A stretch of DNA of 64,000 nt from CAVURS01 sp963795385 (GTDB taxonomy: Bacteria > Actinomycetota > Actinomycetes > Actinomycetales > CAVURS01), in assembly GCA_963795385.1 (NCBI GenBank), contig CAWCHK010000011.1, positions 1-64,000 on the forward strand, read 5' to 3'. Positions 1-7,859 of this stretch are shown here, in pieces. Made by a program: the position numbers and the translations under genes. The stretch's first letter is position 1. Every line of letters begins with the position of its first letter. The notes beneath the pieces are model-generated. The model was not told where the DNA came from. It did no database searches and saw only the letters and a program-made list of their open reading frames with translations.

Positions 1-1828
1 CGGCCCGCACCAGCGGCACGGCCTGGCGCTGCATGTTCGAGCCCATCAACGCGCGGTTGGCGTCGTCGTGCTCGAGGAACGGGATCATCGCGGTCGCGGC
101 CGAGACCATCTGGCGCGCGGAGACGTCCATGAAGTCCACGTCCACGGCCGGGAGGTACTCGACCTCGCCGCCCTTGGTGCGGACCAGGACGCGCTCCTCG
201 GCGAAGTGGGCGTCAGCCGTCAGCGGCGCGTTGGCCTGCGCGATGACGTGCTCGTCCTCCTCGTCGGCGGTCAGGTAGCGAACGTCGTCGCTGACCTTGC
301 CCTTGGTGACGATCCGGTACGGCGTCTCGACGAACCCGAACGCGTTGATCCGGCCGTACGCCGACAGCGAGCCGATCAGGCCGATGTTCGGGCCCTCGGG
401 CGTCTCGATCGGGCACATCCGGCCGTAGTGGCTCGGGTGCACGTCGCGGACCTCCATGCCGGCGCGGTCCCGGGACAGACCGCCCGGGCCGAGCGCGGAC
501 AGGCGGCGCTTGTGGGTCAGACCGGCGAGCGGGTTGGTCTGGTCCATGAACTGGGAGAGCTGGCTGGTGCCGAAGAACTCCTTGATGGAGGCAACGACCG
601 GGCGGATGTTGATCAGGGTCTGCGGCGTGATCGCCTCGACGTCCTGGGTCGTCATCCGCTCGCGCACGACCCGCTCCATCCGGGAGAGCCCGGTGCGGAC
701 CTGGTTCTGGATCAGCTCGCCGACCGTGCGCAGGCGCCGGTTGCCGAAGTGGTCGATGTCGTCGACCTCGACCCGGACGTCGTACGGCTTGCCGTCCCTG
801 GTGCCGGGCATCGTGGTGTTGCCGGCGTGCAGGGTCACGATCAGCTTGATCGTCGCGACGATGTCGTCGAGGTTCAGGACGCTGTTGGACAGCGGCTGCT
901 CCTCGCCGAGCTTCTTGTTGATCTTGTAGCGGCCGACCTTGGCCAGGTCGTAGCGCTTGTGGTTGAAGTAGAGGTTGTCGAGCAGGTTCTGCGCGGCCTC
1001 ACGGGTGGGCGGCTCGCCCGGGCGCAGCTTGCGGTAGATGTCGAGCAGCGCGTCGTCCTGACCCGTGGTGTGGTCCTTCTCCAGGGTCTGGCGCATCGAC
1101 TCGAACTCGCCGAACTGCTCCAGGATGTCGGCCTCGGACAGGCCGAGCGCCTTGAGCAGCACGGTGACCGACTGCTTGCGCTTGCGGTCGACGCGGACGC
1201 CGACCATGTCGCGCTTGTCGATCTCGAACTCCAGCCACGCACCGCGCGAGGGGATGACCTTCGCGGTGTAGATGTCCTTGTCGGACGTCTTGTCGGCGGT
1301 GCGCTCGAAGTAGACGCCCGGCGAGCGGACCAGCTGGGAGACGACGACGCGCTCGGTGCCGTTGATCACGAAGGTGCCGCGCTCGGTCATCAGCGGGAAG
1401 TCGCCCATGAAGACCGTCTGGCTCTTGATCTCACCGGTCGTGGCGTTCATGAACTCGGCCGTCACGAAGAGCGGCGCGGAGTAGGTCATGTCCCGCTCCT
1501 TGCACTCCTCGATGGAGTACTTGGCGGGCTCGAACCGGTGGTCCCGGAAGGACAGGCTCATCGAGCCGGAGAAGTCCTCGATCGGGGAGATCTCCTCGAA
1601 GATCTCCTCGAGGCCGGACTTCTCGTTCATGTCCTCGCGGCCTGCGGCCTTGCCGGCGGCTAGCCGGGCCGCCCAGTGCTCGTTCCCGAGCAGCCAGTCG
1701 AAGCTGTCCGTCTGGAGCGCAAGGAGGTCGGGAACCTCAAGTGGTTCCCGGATCTTGGCGAAGGAGATACGGCCGGAGGCCGTCTTTGCGGTGGTGACGA
1801 TCTGGTGGGCGGTGCGCGAGGCAGCCAA
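1..1828 (-). CDS. rpoB: RNA polymerase beta subunit, N-terminal part (cut by window edge)
   Basis: Catalytic beta subunit of RNA polymerase. About 609 codons are present and the 3' part lies beyond base 1. The translation begins LAASRTAHQIV and continues with the family signature ISFAKIREPLEVPNLLALQ, then TDSFDWLLGN, SGLEEIFEEISPIEDFSGSM and, further on, the rifampicin-region motif FFGTSQLSQFMDQTNPLAGL followed by THKRRLSALGPGGLSRDRAG. The key rifampicin-pocket residues look wild type for an actinobacterium. I chose the TTG at 1826-1828: GGAAGG lies 7 nt upstream and Streptomyces RpoB starts the same way. rplL normally precedes rpoB directly; here an 11-kb mce operon and a plus-strand gene separate them, so rpoB must rely on its own promoter. 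Confidence 0.98.
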   Translation of the reverse strand, partial: MAASRTAHQIVTTAKTASGRISFAKIREPLEVPDLLALQTDSFDWLLGNEHWAARLAAGKAAGREDMNEKSGLEEIFEEISPIEDFSGSMSLSFRDHRFEPAKYSIEECKERDMTYSAPLFVTAEFMNATTGEIKSQTVFMGDFPLMTERGTFVINGTERVVVSQLVRSPGVYFERTADKTSDKDIYTAKVIPSRGAWLEFEIDKRDMVGVRVDRKRKQSVTVLLKALGLSEADILEQFGEFESMRQTLEKDHTTGQDDALLDIYRKLRPGEPPTREAAQNLLDNLYFNHKRYDLAKVGRYKINKKLGEEQPLSNSVLNLDDIVATIKLIVTLHAGNTTMPGTRDGKPYDVRVEVDDIDHFGNRRLRTVGELIQNQVRTGLSRMERVVRERMTTQDVEAITPQTLINIRPVVASIKEFFGTSQLSQFMDQTNPLAGLTHKRRLSALGPGGLSRDRAGMEVRDVHPSHYGRMCPIETPEGPNIGLIGSLSAYGRINAFGFVETPYRIVTKGKVSDDVRYLTADEEDEHVIAQANAPLTADAHFAEERVLVRTKGGEVEYLPAVDVDFMDVSARQMVSAATAMIPFLEHDDANRALMGSNMQRQAVPLVRA

Positions 1829-2196
1829 GGATGGTCCTTCCACGGGCCGTGTCGGTCGTTCGTAGCGCATGACGATCGCCCCGGATCCGAGCTCCGGATG
1901 AGATCGCGGACTTCGCGACGAGATCACCGGGACACACGGGCGGGGGCAGGAGACAGCGCAAGCGGCCAGAGTACCTGAAGTGCGCGCGCACGTCCAGTGG
2001 CCTCCGGCAGGCCGGACGGAGCTTCGCTCAACGCCACAGCGCCCAGAGGCTTCGCGGTCAAAGATGACCCCCTCCGGGCCGTCCGTCAAGGGCAATGCCG
2101 GTTTTCCACACCCCCGCGCGTGTCGGCCCGGCGCCGCCGCCCGGGCCGGCCGCGGCCTCAGCGGGAGCCGCCCGGGGTCGCTGGCAGGATGCTCGC
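1829..2196. promoter_or_regulatory. Divergent intergenic region with candidate rpoB promoter
   Basis: Non-coding stretch between rpoB (leftward) and the kinase/LLM fusion gene (rightward). On the minus strand TTGACG (plus 2084-2089) and CATCTT (plus 2061-2066) are separated by 17 bp, a plausible housekeeping-type promoter about 230 nt before the rpoB TTG. An independent rpoB promoter is expected because no ribosomal protein gene is immediately upstream. The assignment rests on spacing and a weak -10, so it is tentative. I see no RNA gene here. Confidence 0.35.
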
Positions 2197-3687
2197 GTGA
2201 CCCTGGAACCGGTGCCGGACCCGGCGCTGGTGGTGCTGGTCGGGCCGGCCGGATCGGGCAAGTCGACCTGGGCCGCCGAGCACTACCGGGCCTCGGAGGT
2301 CGTCTCCTCGGACGCCCTGCGCGCGGTGGTCGGCAGCGGGCCGGGCGACCTGGACGCCTCGGCGGACGCGTTCGCCGTCCTCGAGTCCGTGGTGGCCGCG
2401 CGGGCCGGCCGCGGGCTGACGACCGTCATCGACACGCTCGGCCTGGACGCCGTACGCCGCCGGTCCTGGCGCGAGCTCGCCCGGGTGTGCGGGCTGCCGG
2501 CCGTGGTCGTCCGGTTCGTGACGCCGCTGGACGTCTGCCGGGCCCGCAACCGGACGCGGGACCGGCCGGTGCCCGCGACCGTGCTCGCCGCCCAGGGCAA
2601 ATCGATGCGGATCGCCCGGACCCAGCTCGAGGCCGAGGGCTGGGACCTCATCCTCGCGGTCGGCCTCGACCCGGCGCCGGTCACGACCGCGGCGGTGGTC
2701 GAGCGCGCGGCGGTGGACGAGCGCGCCGCTGCGGCGGTGGCACCGGCGGGAGGCCGGCTGGGGTTCGTCCTGCAGGTCTCCCGGTTCCCCTGGGGCGAGG
2801 ACCCGGTCGGCTGGCTGACGGCGGTCGCCACGGCGGCCCGGGCCGCCGGCTGCGAGGGCATCGCGCTGATGGACCACCTGATCCAGATCCCGCAGGTCGG
2901 CCGCGAGTGGGAGGACCTGCCCGAGCCCTTCGTGACCCTGGGAGTGCTCGCCGGCATCGTTCCCGGCCTGCGGCTGGGGACGCTGGTGTCCCCCGTCTCG
3001 CTGCGGGCCCCGGGCCTGCTGGCCAAGGCCGTCGCGACGCTGGACGTCCTCTCCGGCGGCCGGGCGTTCTGCGGCGTCGGGGCCGGCTGGTGGGCGCGTG
3101 AGCACGCGGCGTACGGCCTGCCGTTCGCCCCGCCGCGCGAGCGGCTGGACCTGCTCGAGGCCGGCATCGAGGCGATGCGGGCGCTCTGGCGGCCGGGCAC
3201 CGCGGCGTACTCGAGCGAGTGGGTGGAGCTGCCGGAGACGACCTGCTACCCGCGGCCGGTGGGGCCGGTGCCGATCATCGTGGGGGGTCGCGGGCCGCGG
3301 CTCCTCGGCATCGCCGCGCGGCTCGGCGACGCGTGCAACCTGCCCTCGGACGAGGCGGTGCTTGAGCCTGGGATCGAGCGAGTTCGCCTGCGCTGCAACG
3401 AGATCGACCGCGACCCGGCCGAGGTGGCGATCACCGTCCTGGACGTGCCGGTGATCGGGCTCGACCGCGAGGACACCGCCCAGCGGGTGGAGCGGCTGCG
3501 CGGCCGGACCTCGGCGACGGCGTACGCCCGGGCCCATCACGCGGGCCCGGCCGCCGACCACGTGGAGCGGTTCGAGCGGCTCTCGGCGCTCGGGGTGTCG
3601 ACGGTCTTCGTCGCGCTGCCGGACCTGGCCGGGCCGGACGACCTGGCCCGCCTGGCCCCGGTCGTCTCGGCGTTCAGAGCGACTTGA
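2197..3687 (+). CDS. P-loop kinase domain fused to LLM-class F420/flavin-dependent oxidoreductase
   Basis: Two-domain protein of 496 aa. Residues about 10-165 form an AAA/polynucleotide-kinase-like P-loop domain with Walker A GPAGSGKST (residues 16-24), VVSSDALR and TVIDTLGLD. Residues about 185-496 form a luciferase-like monooxygenase domain (GFVLQVSRFPWGED, GVGAGWWAREH, PVPIIVGGRGP), of the class that commonly uses reduced F420 or FMN. The GTG at 2197 is preferred over an upstream ATG at 2095 because the extra 34 residues are low-complexity Ala/Pro and AGGA precedes the GTG. Its 3' end overlaps the convergent Mce-associated gene by 14 nt. Substrate is unknown. Confidence 0.8.
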   Translation: MTLEPVPDPALVVLVGPAGSGKSTWAAEHYRASEVVSSDALRAVVGSGPGDLDASADAFAVLESVVAARAGRGLTTVIDTLGLDAVRRRSWRELARVCGLPAVVVRFVTPLDVCRARNRTRDRPVPATVLAAQGKSMRIARTQLEAEGWDLILAVGLDPAPVTTAAVVERAAVDERAAAAVAPAGGRLGFVLQVSRFPWGEDPVGWLTAVATAARAAGCEGIALMDHLIQIPQVGREWEDLPEPFVTLGVLAGIVPGLRLGTLVSPVSLRAPGLLAKAVATLDVLSGGRAFCGVGAGWWAREHAAYGLPFAPPRERLDLLEAGIEAMRALWRPGTAAYSSEWVELPETTCYPRPVGPVPIIVGGRGPRLLGIAARLGDACNLPSDEAVLEPGIERVRLRCNEIDRDPAEVAITVLDVPVIGLDREDTAQRVERLRGRTSATAYARAHHAGPAADHVERFERLSALGVSTVFVALPDLAGPDDLARLAPVVSAFRAT

Positions 3688-4506
3688 GCGCGCTGACCAG
3701 CCAGCGGCCGTGGACCCGCTGGAGGGTCAGCTCGACCCGGCCCTGGTCGACCTTGGGGGCGGCCAGCCGGTTCGAGGTCGTCGTCTGGTCGACGAAGAGC
3801 AGGACCGTCGCGCGGCTCGCGGTCGAGGTGACGACGCCGCCGGCCGCGACCTTCGCCGTGACGACGGCCTTGGTCTGGGTCGCCAGCTGGGCGACCGCCT
3901 TGGCCGTCGTGGCCCGGTAGTCGGTCCGGAACGCGCCGGTGGTCAGCGCCGTCGCCGCGCCGAAGTCGCTGTCCAGGTGCCGGTAGTCGTAGCTCAGGAT
4001 CCGGACCGCGCTGGTCCGGGCGGTCGCCAGGGCGCTGTCGCCCGCCGTGACGTCGTTGCCGTCCTGCCGGGTGGTCACCGCCGCCAGCGCGCCGGCCGCG
4101 AGGACGGCCACCAGGCAGGCCGCCAGGACGAGCGTGACGACGGCCGGACGGCGCGGGGCGCCCCGTCCTCGGCCCGGTCGGTGGCGTCGGTGGCGTCGGC
4201 GGCGGTGCCGGGCTCGGCGGCGACGATGCCGGGCTCGGCGGCGGCGATGCCGGGCTCGGCGGCGGCGGTCTCGACCTCGGTGTCGGCTGGTGGCTGGATC
4301 GGGGCGGCGACGTCCGGCAGCTGGATGACGACGTCCTGGCCGCCGTCCGCGCCACCGTCCCGGTCGCTGTCCTGCCTGCTCGTGCCGGGCCCCTGGTCGG
4401 CGCGGCCCCGGTGACGGTCACCGGCGACGCGGCGACGTCCGGGCGCCCCCGGTGCGGGCGCGGTCGTGGGCCGGGTCGTTGCACGCGATGTCATGGCGGT
4501 CCTCAT
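3674..4506 (-). CDS. Mce-associated membrane protein, second copy; apparent -1 frameshift
   Basis: Last gene of the mce operon, about 277 aa if the frame is restored. The N-terminal part (residues 1 to about 115) is Pro/Ala/acid-rich and cytoplasmic. A single membrane segment (VVTLVLAACLVAVLAAGAL) follows, then an extracytoplasmic domain with YDYRHLDSDF, RTDYRATTAK and the ending RVHGRWLVSALKSL, parallel to the upstream copy. The ATG at 4506 overlaps the stop of the preceding gene as ATGA. The N-terminal and membrane segments lie in different frames. Restoring one G in the GGGG run (plus 4161-4164) joins them as EDGGAPRRPAVVTLV. I therefore suspect a sequencing indel, although a real pseudogene is possible. 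Such proteins are thought to stabilise Mce transport complexes. Confidence 0.75.
4207..4269. repeat. Three 21-bp tandem repeats inside the Mce-associated gene
   Basis: Three head-to-tail copies of a 21-bp unit starting GCCGGGCTCGGCGGCG (4207-4227, 4228-4248, 4249-4269), differing at one or two bases. They encode repeated AAEPGI/T-type heptads in the cytoplasmic N-terminal linker. The unit is a multiple of three, so copy-number change would keep the frame. Confidence 0.85.
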
Positions 4507-5081
4507 CCGACGAACTGGAGCTGGTTGGCCAACCAGTGGCCGTGGACCTTGGCCAGGTCGAGCTGGACCCGGTAGTGGCGGGCAGCGGGCGCCGTCGTAC
4601 CGGTGTTGGTGACGTTGGCGTCGAGGGCGAGCAGGACCCGGGCCTTCGAGCCGCTCGAGGTCACCAATGCGGCCTCGTCGACGGCGCCGGTGGAGACCGA
4701 CCTGTTGGCGACGACGACCTTCTTGATCTGGGCGGCCTGCGCGGCGAAGTCACTGCGGAACGAGCCGGTCGCCTCGGCCGTGACCCGGGCGATGTCACGG
4801 TCGAACGTCCGGTAGTCCAGCGTGGAGAAGTTCACGGCGACCTGGCGGGCGGCGCCCAGCGCGTCGGCCCGGTCCTGGGCCCGGGCCCGTTGGGCGAGCG
4901 CGCGCTGGCCGAGGACGACGGCGAGGACCAGGGCGGCGACGAGGGCCAGGCCCAGAGCGAGCCGGACCGTCGGCGTACGGCGTCGTACCTTCTCTCCGGC
5001 GGGTCCGGCCGCCGCTGCGGCGCGGTCGTCGTCGAGGGCCTCCTGCTCGGGGCGGGACCCGTGCTCGGTCACCACGGTCAT
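4503..5081 (-). CDS. Mce-associated membrane protein, first copy
   Basis: Protein of 192 aa with a short charged cytoplasmic N-terminus (MTVVTEHGSRPEQEALDDD), one transmembrane helix (LALGLALVAALVLAVVLG) and a periplasmic-side domain with LDYRTFDRDI and SFRSDFAAQ, ending VHGHWLANQLQFVG. This is the usual layout of Mce-associated proteins encoded after mceF. The ATG at 5081 is chosen because GGGAGAGGA lies just upstream; a start at 5213 would translate a minisatellite. The stop overlaps the next start as ATGA, so the two associated genes are probably translationally coupled. Confidence 0.85.
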   Translation of the reverse strand: MTVVTEHGSRPEQEALDDDRAAAAAGPAGEKVRRRTPTVRLALGLALVAALVLAVVLGQRALAQRARAQDRADALGAARQVAVNFSTLDYRTFDRDIARVTAEATGSFRSDFAAQAAQIKKVVVANRSVSTGAVDEAALVTSSGSKARVLLALDANVTNTGTTAPAARHYRVQLDLAKVHGHWLANQLQFVG

Positions 5082-5093
5082 GTCGTCCTCTCC

Positions 5094-5187
5094 CTGATGT
5101 CCTGAGGTCGCCTGGATGTCCTGAGGTCGCCTGGATGTCCTGAGGTCGCCTGGATGTCCTGATGTCGCCCGGTGTTCTGATGTCGCC
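5094..5187. repeat. 19-bp minisatellite, five copies
   Basis: Tandem units at 5094-5112, 5113-5131, 5132-5150, 5151-5169 and 5170-5187 (18 bp) with consensus TGGATGTCCTGAGGTCGCC. The first copies are nearly identical and the last two drift (TGATGTC). There are no spacers, so it is not a CRISPR. It fills the leader directly upstream of the Mce-associated gene, next to an inverted-repeat element. Confidence 0.95.
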
Positions 5188-5250
5188 TGCGGTTCCTTGA
5201 CGCGCTCGTTCACTGGGAGAACGACCCACGCGCACCCGGGTTACGGGCCC

Positions 5251-5354
5251 CGTGCTCCCATCCGGCCGCGGTACTCCAGCCCGGCCGGTGAATCGACCCG
5301 AAAATGTCCTGGACCACCGGCCAGGGCGGAGTACGGCGGCCAGATGGGAGCACG
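5251..5354. repeat. Intergenic inverted-repeat element, copy A
   Basis: A 27-nt left arm (5251-5277, starting CGTGCTCCCATCCGG) pairs with a right arm (5328-5354, ending GATGGGAGCACG) at 25 of 27 positions. The 50-nt middle contains a second small stem, GCCGGTG with CACCGGC, around CCCGAAAATGTCC. It lies between the mceF stop and the Mce-associated genes. Near-identical arms occur at 27.1 kb and one arm at 44.8 kb. It may act as a processing or attenuation structure in the mce transcript. Confidence 0.85.
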
Positions 5355-5365
5355 CGTGGGTGGGG

Positions 5366-6466
5366 TCAGGGGGCGTGCTGGGCGCCCCGGACGTCGGTGG
5401 CCGAGCCGGACGGCGCAGCGCAGCGGGCCGCGGTGTTGAGCGGCGGGAGGCCGCTGGTCTGGGAGGGGTCGGTACGCCGGGTGGCGCCGTAGCCCTTGAG
5501 GCAGACCGGCGGGTCGTTGACGTTGAGCACCAGCCCGAAGTGCGCCGTCCCGTCCCCCGGCAGCACCGTGAAGGCGCCGGCGACGGTGTCGGGGTAGGTC
5601 ACCAGGATCTGCCGCAGCCCGGCGTTGCCCGCCTCGGCCACCTGCCCGACGGTGACCAGGTTGGTCAGCAGGGTGGAGATGCCGGTTCGGTTGTCCTGCA
5701 ACAGCTTCGTGACCTCGGAGCTGGCCAGCGTGCCGCGGTCGAGGATCGTGCGGACGTCGGTGTCGTGGTCCTTCAGGGTCCCGCTGAGGGACTTCAGGTC
5801 CCGGCTGAAGGACAGGATCGAGGCCGAGCTCGCCTGCTGGGTCGCCAGCACGGTGCTGCCGTCGTCGATCAGCCTCACCGTCTGCGGCAGGGCCTCGGTG
5901 GCGGCCCGGGTCAGCTCGGTGCCCGAGTCCAGCAGCCGCTGGAGGTCGCCCCCGCCGTCGGCGAACGCCGTTCCGAGCTGGTCGACCACAGTGACCAACT
6001 GCTGCCGGTCGACCGAGCCGACGGTGTCGTCGACGTCCTTCAGGACGGTCGCGACGGGGACCGGGATCCGGGTGTCGGCCCGGGCGATCGCGTCGCCCGG
6101 CGAGAGGTACGGCGCGCCGTCGTGGCGGGGCTCGAGGTCGACGTACTGCTCGCCGACGGCCGACCGGTCCGCGACCACGGCCAGGGTGTCGACCGGCACC
6201 CGGGTCCCCTTGTCCAGGCGGAGGTCGACCGTGACGCCGGTACGGCCGAGGTGCAGCCGGCCGACCCGGCCGATGGTCACACCCCGGTAGGTCACCTCGG
6301 CACCGGTGAAGATGCCGCCGCTGTCGGCGAAGTCGGCGCGCACGACATACCCGCCGCCGAACAGCCGCTCGCCGAGTCCGACGTACCGGGCGGAGAGGAC
6401 CGAGACGGCGAGCAGCGTGATGGCCAGGAACGCCACCAGCTGGACCTTCACCGAGCGGCGGATCAT
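5366..6466 (-). CDS. mceF: Mce family protein, MceF position
   Basis: Last of six Mce-domain proteins (366 aa). An N-terminal membrane anchor (VQLVAFLAITLLAVSVLSA) is followed by the MCE beta-barrel domain (ADFADSGGIFTGAEVTYRGV, VGEQYVDLEP) and a long helical region of periplasmic-coiled-coil type, ending in a Cys-containing tail. In actinobacteria these subunits assemble as a hetero-oligomeric tube that carries lipids or sterols to the YrbE/MceG ABC core. The ATG at 6466 overlaps the mceE stop as ATGA when mceE is read in its probable correct frame. An inverted-repeat element lies just after the stop. Confidence 0.92.
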   Translation of the reverse strand: MIRRSVKVQLVAFLAITLLAVSVLSARYVGLGERLFGGGYVVRADFADSGGIFTGAEVTYRGVTIGRVGRLHLGRTGVTVDLRLDKGTRVPVDTLAVVADRSAVGEQYVDLEPRHDGAPYLSPGDAIARADTRIPVPVATVLKDVDDTVGSVDRQQLVTVVDQLGTAFADGGGDLQRLLDSGTELTRAATEALPQTVRLIDDGSTVLATQQASSASILSFSRDLKSLSGTLKDHDTDVRTILDRGTLASSEVTKLLQDNRTGISTLLTNLVTVGQVAEAGNAGLRQILVTYPDTVAGAFTVLPGDGTAHFGLVLNVNDPPVCLKGYGATRRTDPSQTSGLPPLNTAARCAAPSGSATDVRGAQHAP

Positions 6467-7859
6467 CGGCTCAGCCCTCCCAGCAGCAGGGTGAGCAGGT
6501 CGGCCGAGCCGGCCGAGCCGGTCGACCCGCCCGAGCCCCCCGAGCCCCCCGAGCCCCCCGAGCCGGCCCGCCCGAGCCCGCGGAGCCGAGGGACTGCTGC
6601 AGCGAGCGCAGCAGGGCCGCCGCGTCCGGGGCCCCCGACCCGGCGCCCGCGGTGCCGTCCCCGGCCGATCCGCAGGGGACGAGCGGGATGCACAGGCCGG
6701 GCAGGGTGGGCAGGGCCGGCTGGGTCGGGAGCTTCGGCAGCCCCGAGCCACCAGGCAGCCCCGGCAGCCCCGGCAGCCCGGAGAGGCCGCCGGCCTTGAG
6801 CCCGGCGGCGTTCTGCTTGAGCAGCTCGGCAACGTCGAGGTCCAGCGTCGCGTGCAGGTTGGCGTAGTCGCCCTTGATCGCGCCGGACGCGGCGTTGTCC
6901 GGGAACGGGAACGACAGCAGCATCCGCAGCGAGTTCGGCAGGTCGTCGCCGGCCCGGGTCAGCTCGGTCAGCGTCGGCCGCAGGGCCCGCAGGTTCGCCA
7001 CCGTGTCGGCCCGGCTGGCCGAGATGACCCGGGTGCCGACCGCGCCGAGCCGGTCGAGGGCGGTCAGCATGCCGGTCAGCTGCCGGCGCTGGTCGGCCAG
7101 CACCTTCAGCCCGGCCGGCAGGTGGTCCAGGGCGGTCGCCAGGTCCTGCTTCTGTGCCGCGAGCCGGCCGGCCAGGCGGTCGACGGCGTCCAGGGCCGTC
7201 ACGATCTGTGACTTCTGCGCGTCCAGCCCGCCGACGAAGGTGTCCAGCCGCGACACCAGGTCGCGGATCTGCGCCTCGTTGCCGTGGGTGGCCTTGTTCA
7301 GCTCGGTCGTGATGACCTTGAGCTGCCCGACGCCGCCGCCGTTGAGCAGCAGGGACAGCGCGCCGAGCACCTCCTCGACCTCGGGGTTGCGGGCCGTCCG
7401 GGCCAGCGGGATCACGGCTCCGTCGGCGAGCCGCCCCTGTGCGGCAACTCCCGCCGGGGCGCTGAGCTCGACGTACTTCTCCCCCAGCAGGCTGGTCTGC
7501 TGCAGCTGGGCGGTGGCGTTGGCCGGCAACCGGACCGAGTCCTTGACCCGCAACGTGACCCGCGCCGCCCAGCCGTCGACCGTGATCCGCTCGACCTTGC
7601 CGACCGTGACGTCGTCCACCTTGACCGCCGACTGCGGCACCAGGTCCATCACGTCGGCGAACTGCACGATCACCCGGTAGCCCTTGCCGCCCATGTCCGC
7701 GCCGCCGGGCAGCGGCAGGTCGTAGGCGCCGCCGCACCCGGTCACCAGCGCAGCCGTGAGGACGGCGCCCACCGCCGCGACCCACCGGCCCGCCGTACGG
7801 CAGCGGCCCCGGCCCGCCGTACGGCGTCCGCTCCGACGCCCGCTCGGACCCGCCGTCAC
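6463..7859 (-). CDS. mceE: Mce lipoprotein, MceE position; apparent frameshift near the 3' end
   Basis: Lipoprotein member of the Mce set, about 465 aa if repaired. The signal peptide ends in the lipobox LVTGC near residue 42. The MCE domain contains YRVIVQFADVMDLVPQSAVK and LLGEKYVELSAP. The C-terminus is Gly/Pro/Leu-rich (GLPGLPGLPGG). The main frame would finish in an implausible Arg/Cys/Trp tail with a stop at 6471. The neighbouring frame gives SGGSGGSTGSAGSADLLTLL and a stop at 6463 that overlaps the mceF ATG. One missing G in the GGGCC region (plus about 6565-6573) would reconcile them. The GTG at 7859 overlaps the mceD stop as GTGA. Confidence 0.88.

Noticed and set aside
68..1663. Long plus-strand open frame (531 codons) opposite rpoB
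   Set aside because: It is the antisense of conserved rpoB; the Arg/Asp/Val-rich translation has no recognisable domain and reflects GC-rich third positions.
2158..3561. Minus-strand 467-codon frame opposite the kinase/LLM gene
   Set aside because: No domain; His/Arg/Gly-rich shadow of the coding strand.
3954..4111. Mce-associated gene starting at internal GTG 4111
   Set aside because: This would cut into the membrane helix; the ATGA-coupled start at 4506 with a repaired frame is more consistent.
4161..4164. Programmed -1 frameshift in the Mce-associated gene
   Set aside because: No slippery heptamer with downstream structure is evident; two other genes show the same kind of loss in G/C runs, so an indel is more likely.
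5094..5187. Possible CRISPR array
   Set aside because: Units are contiguous with no spacers of unique sequence; it is a minisatellite.
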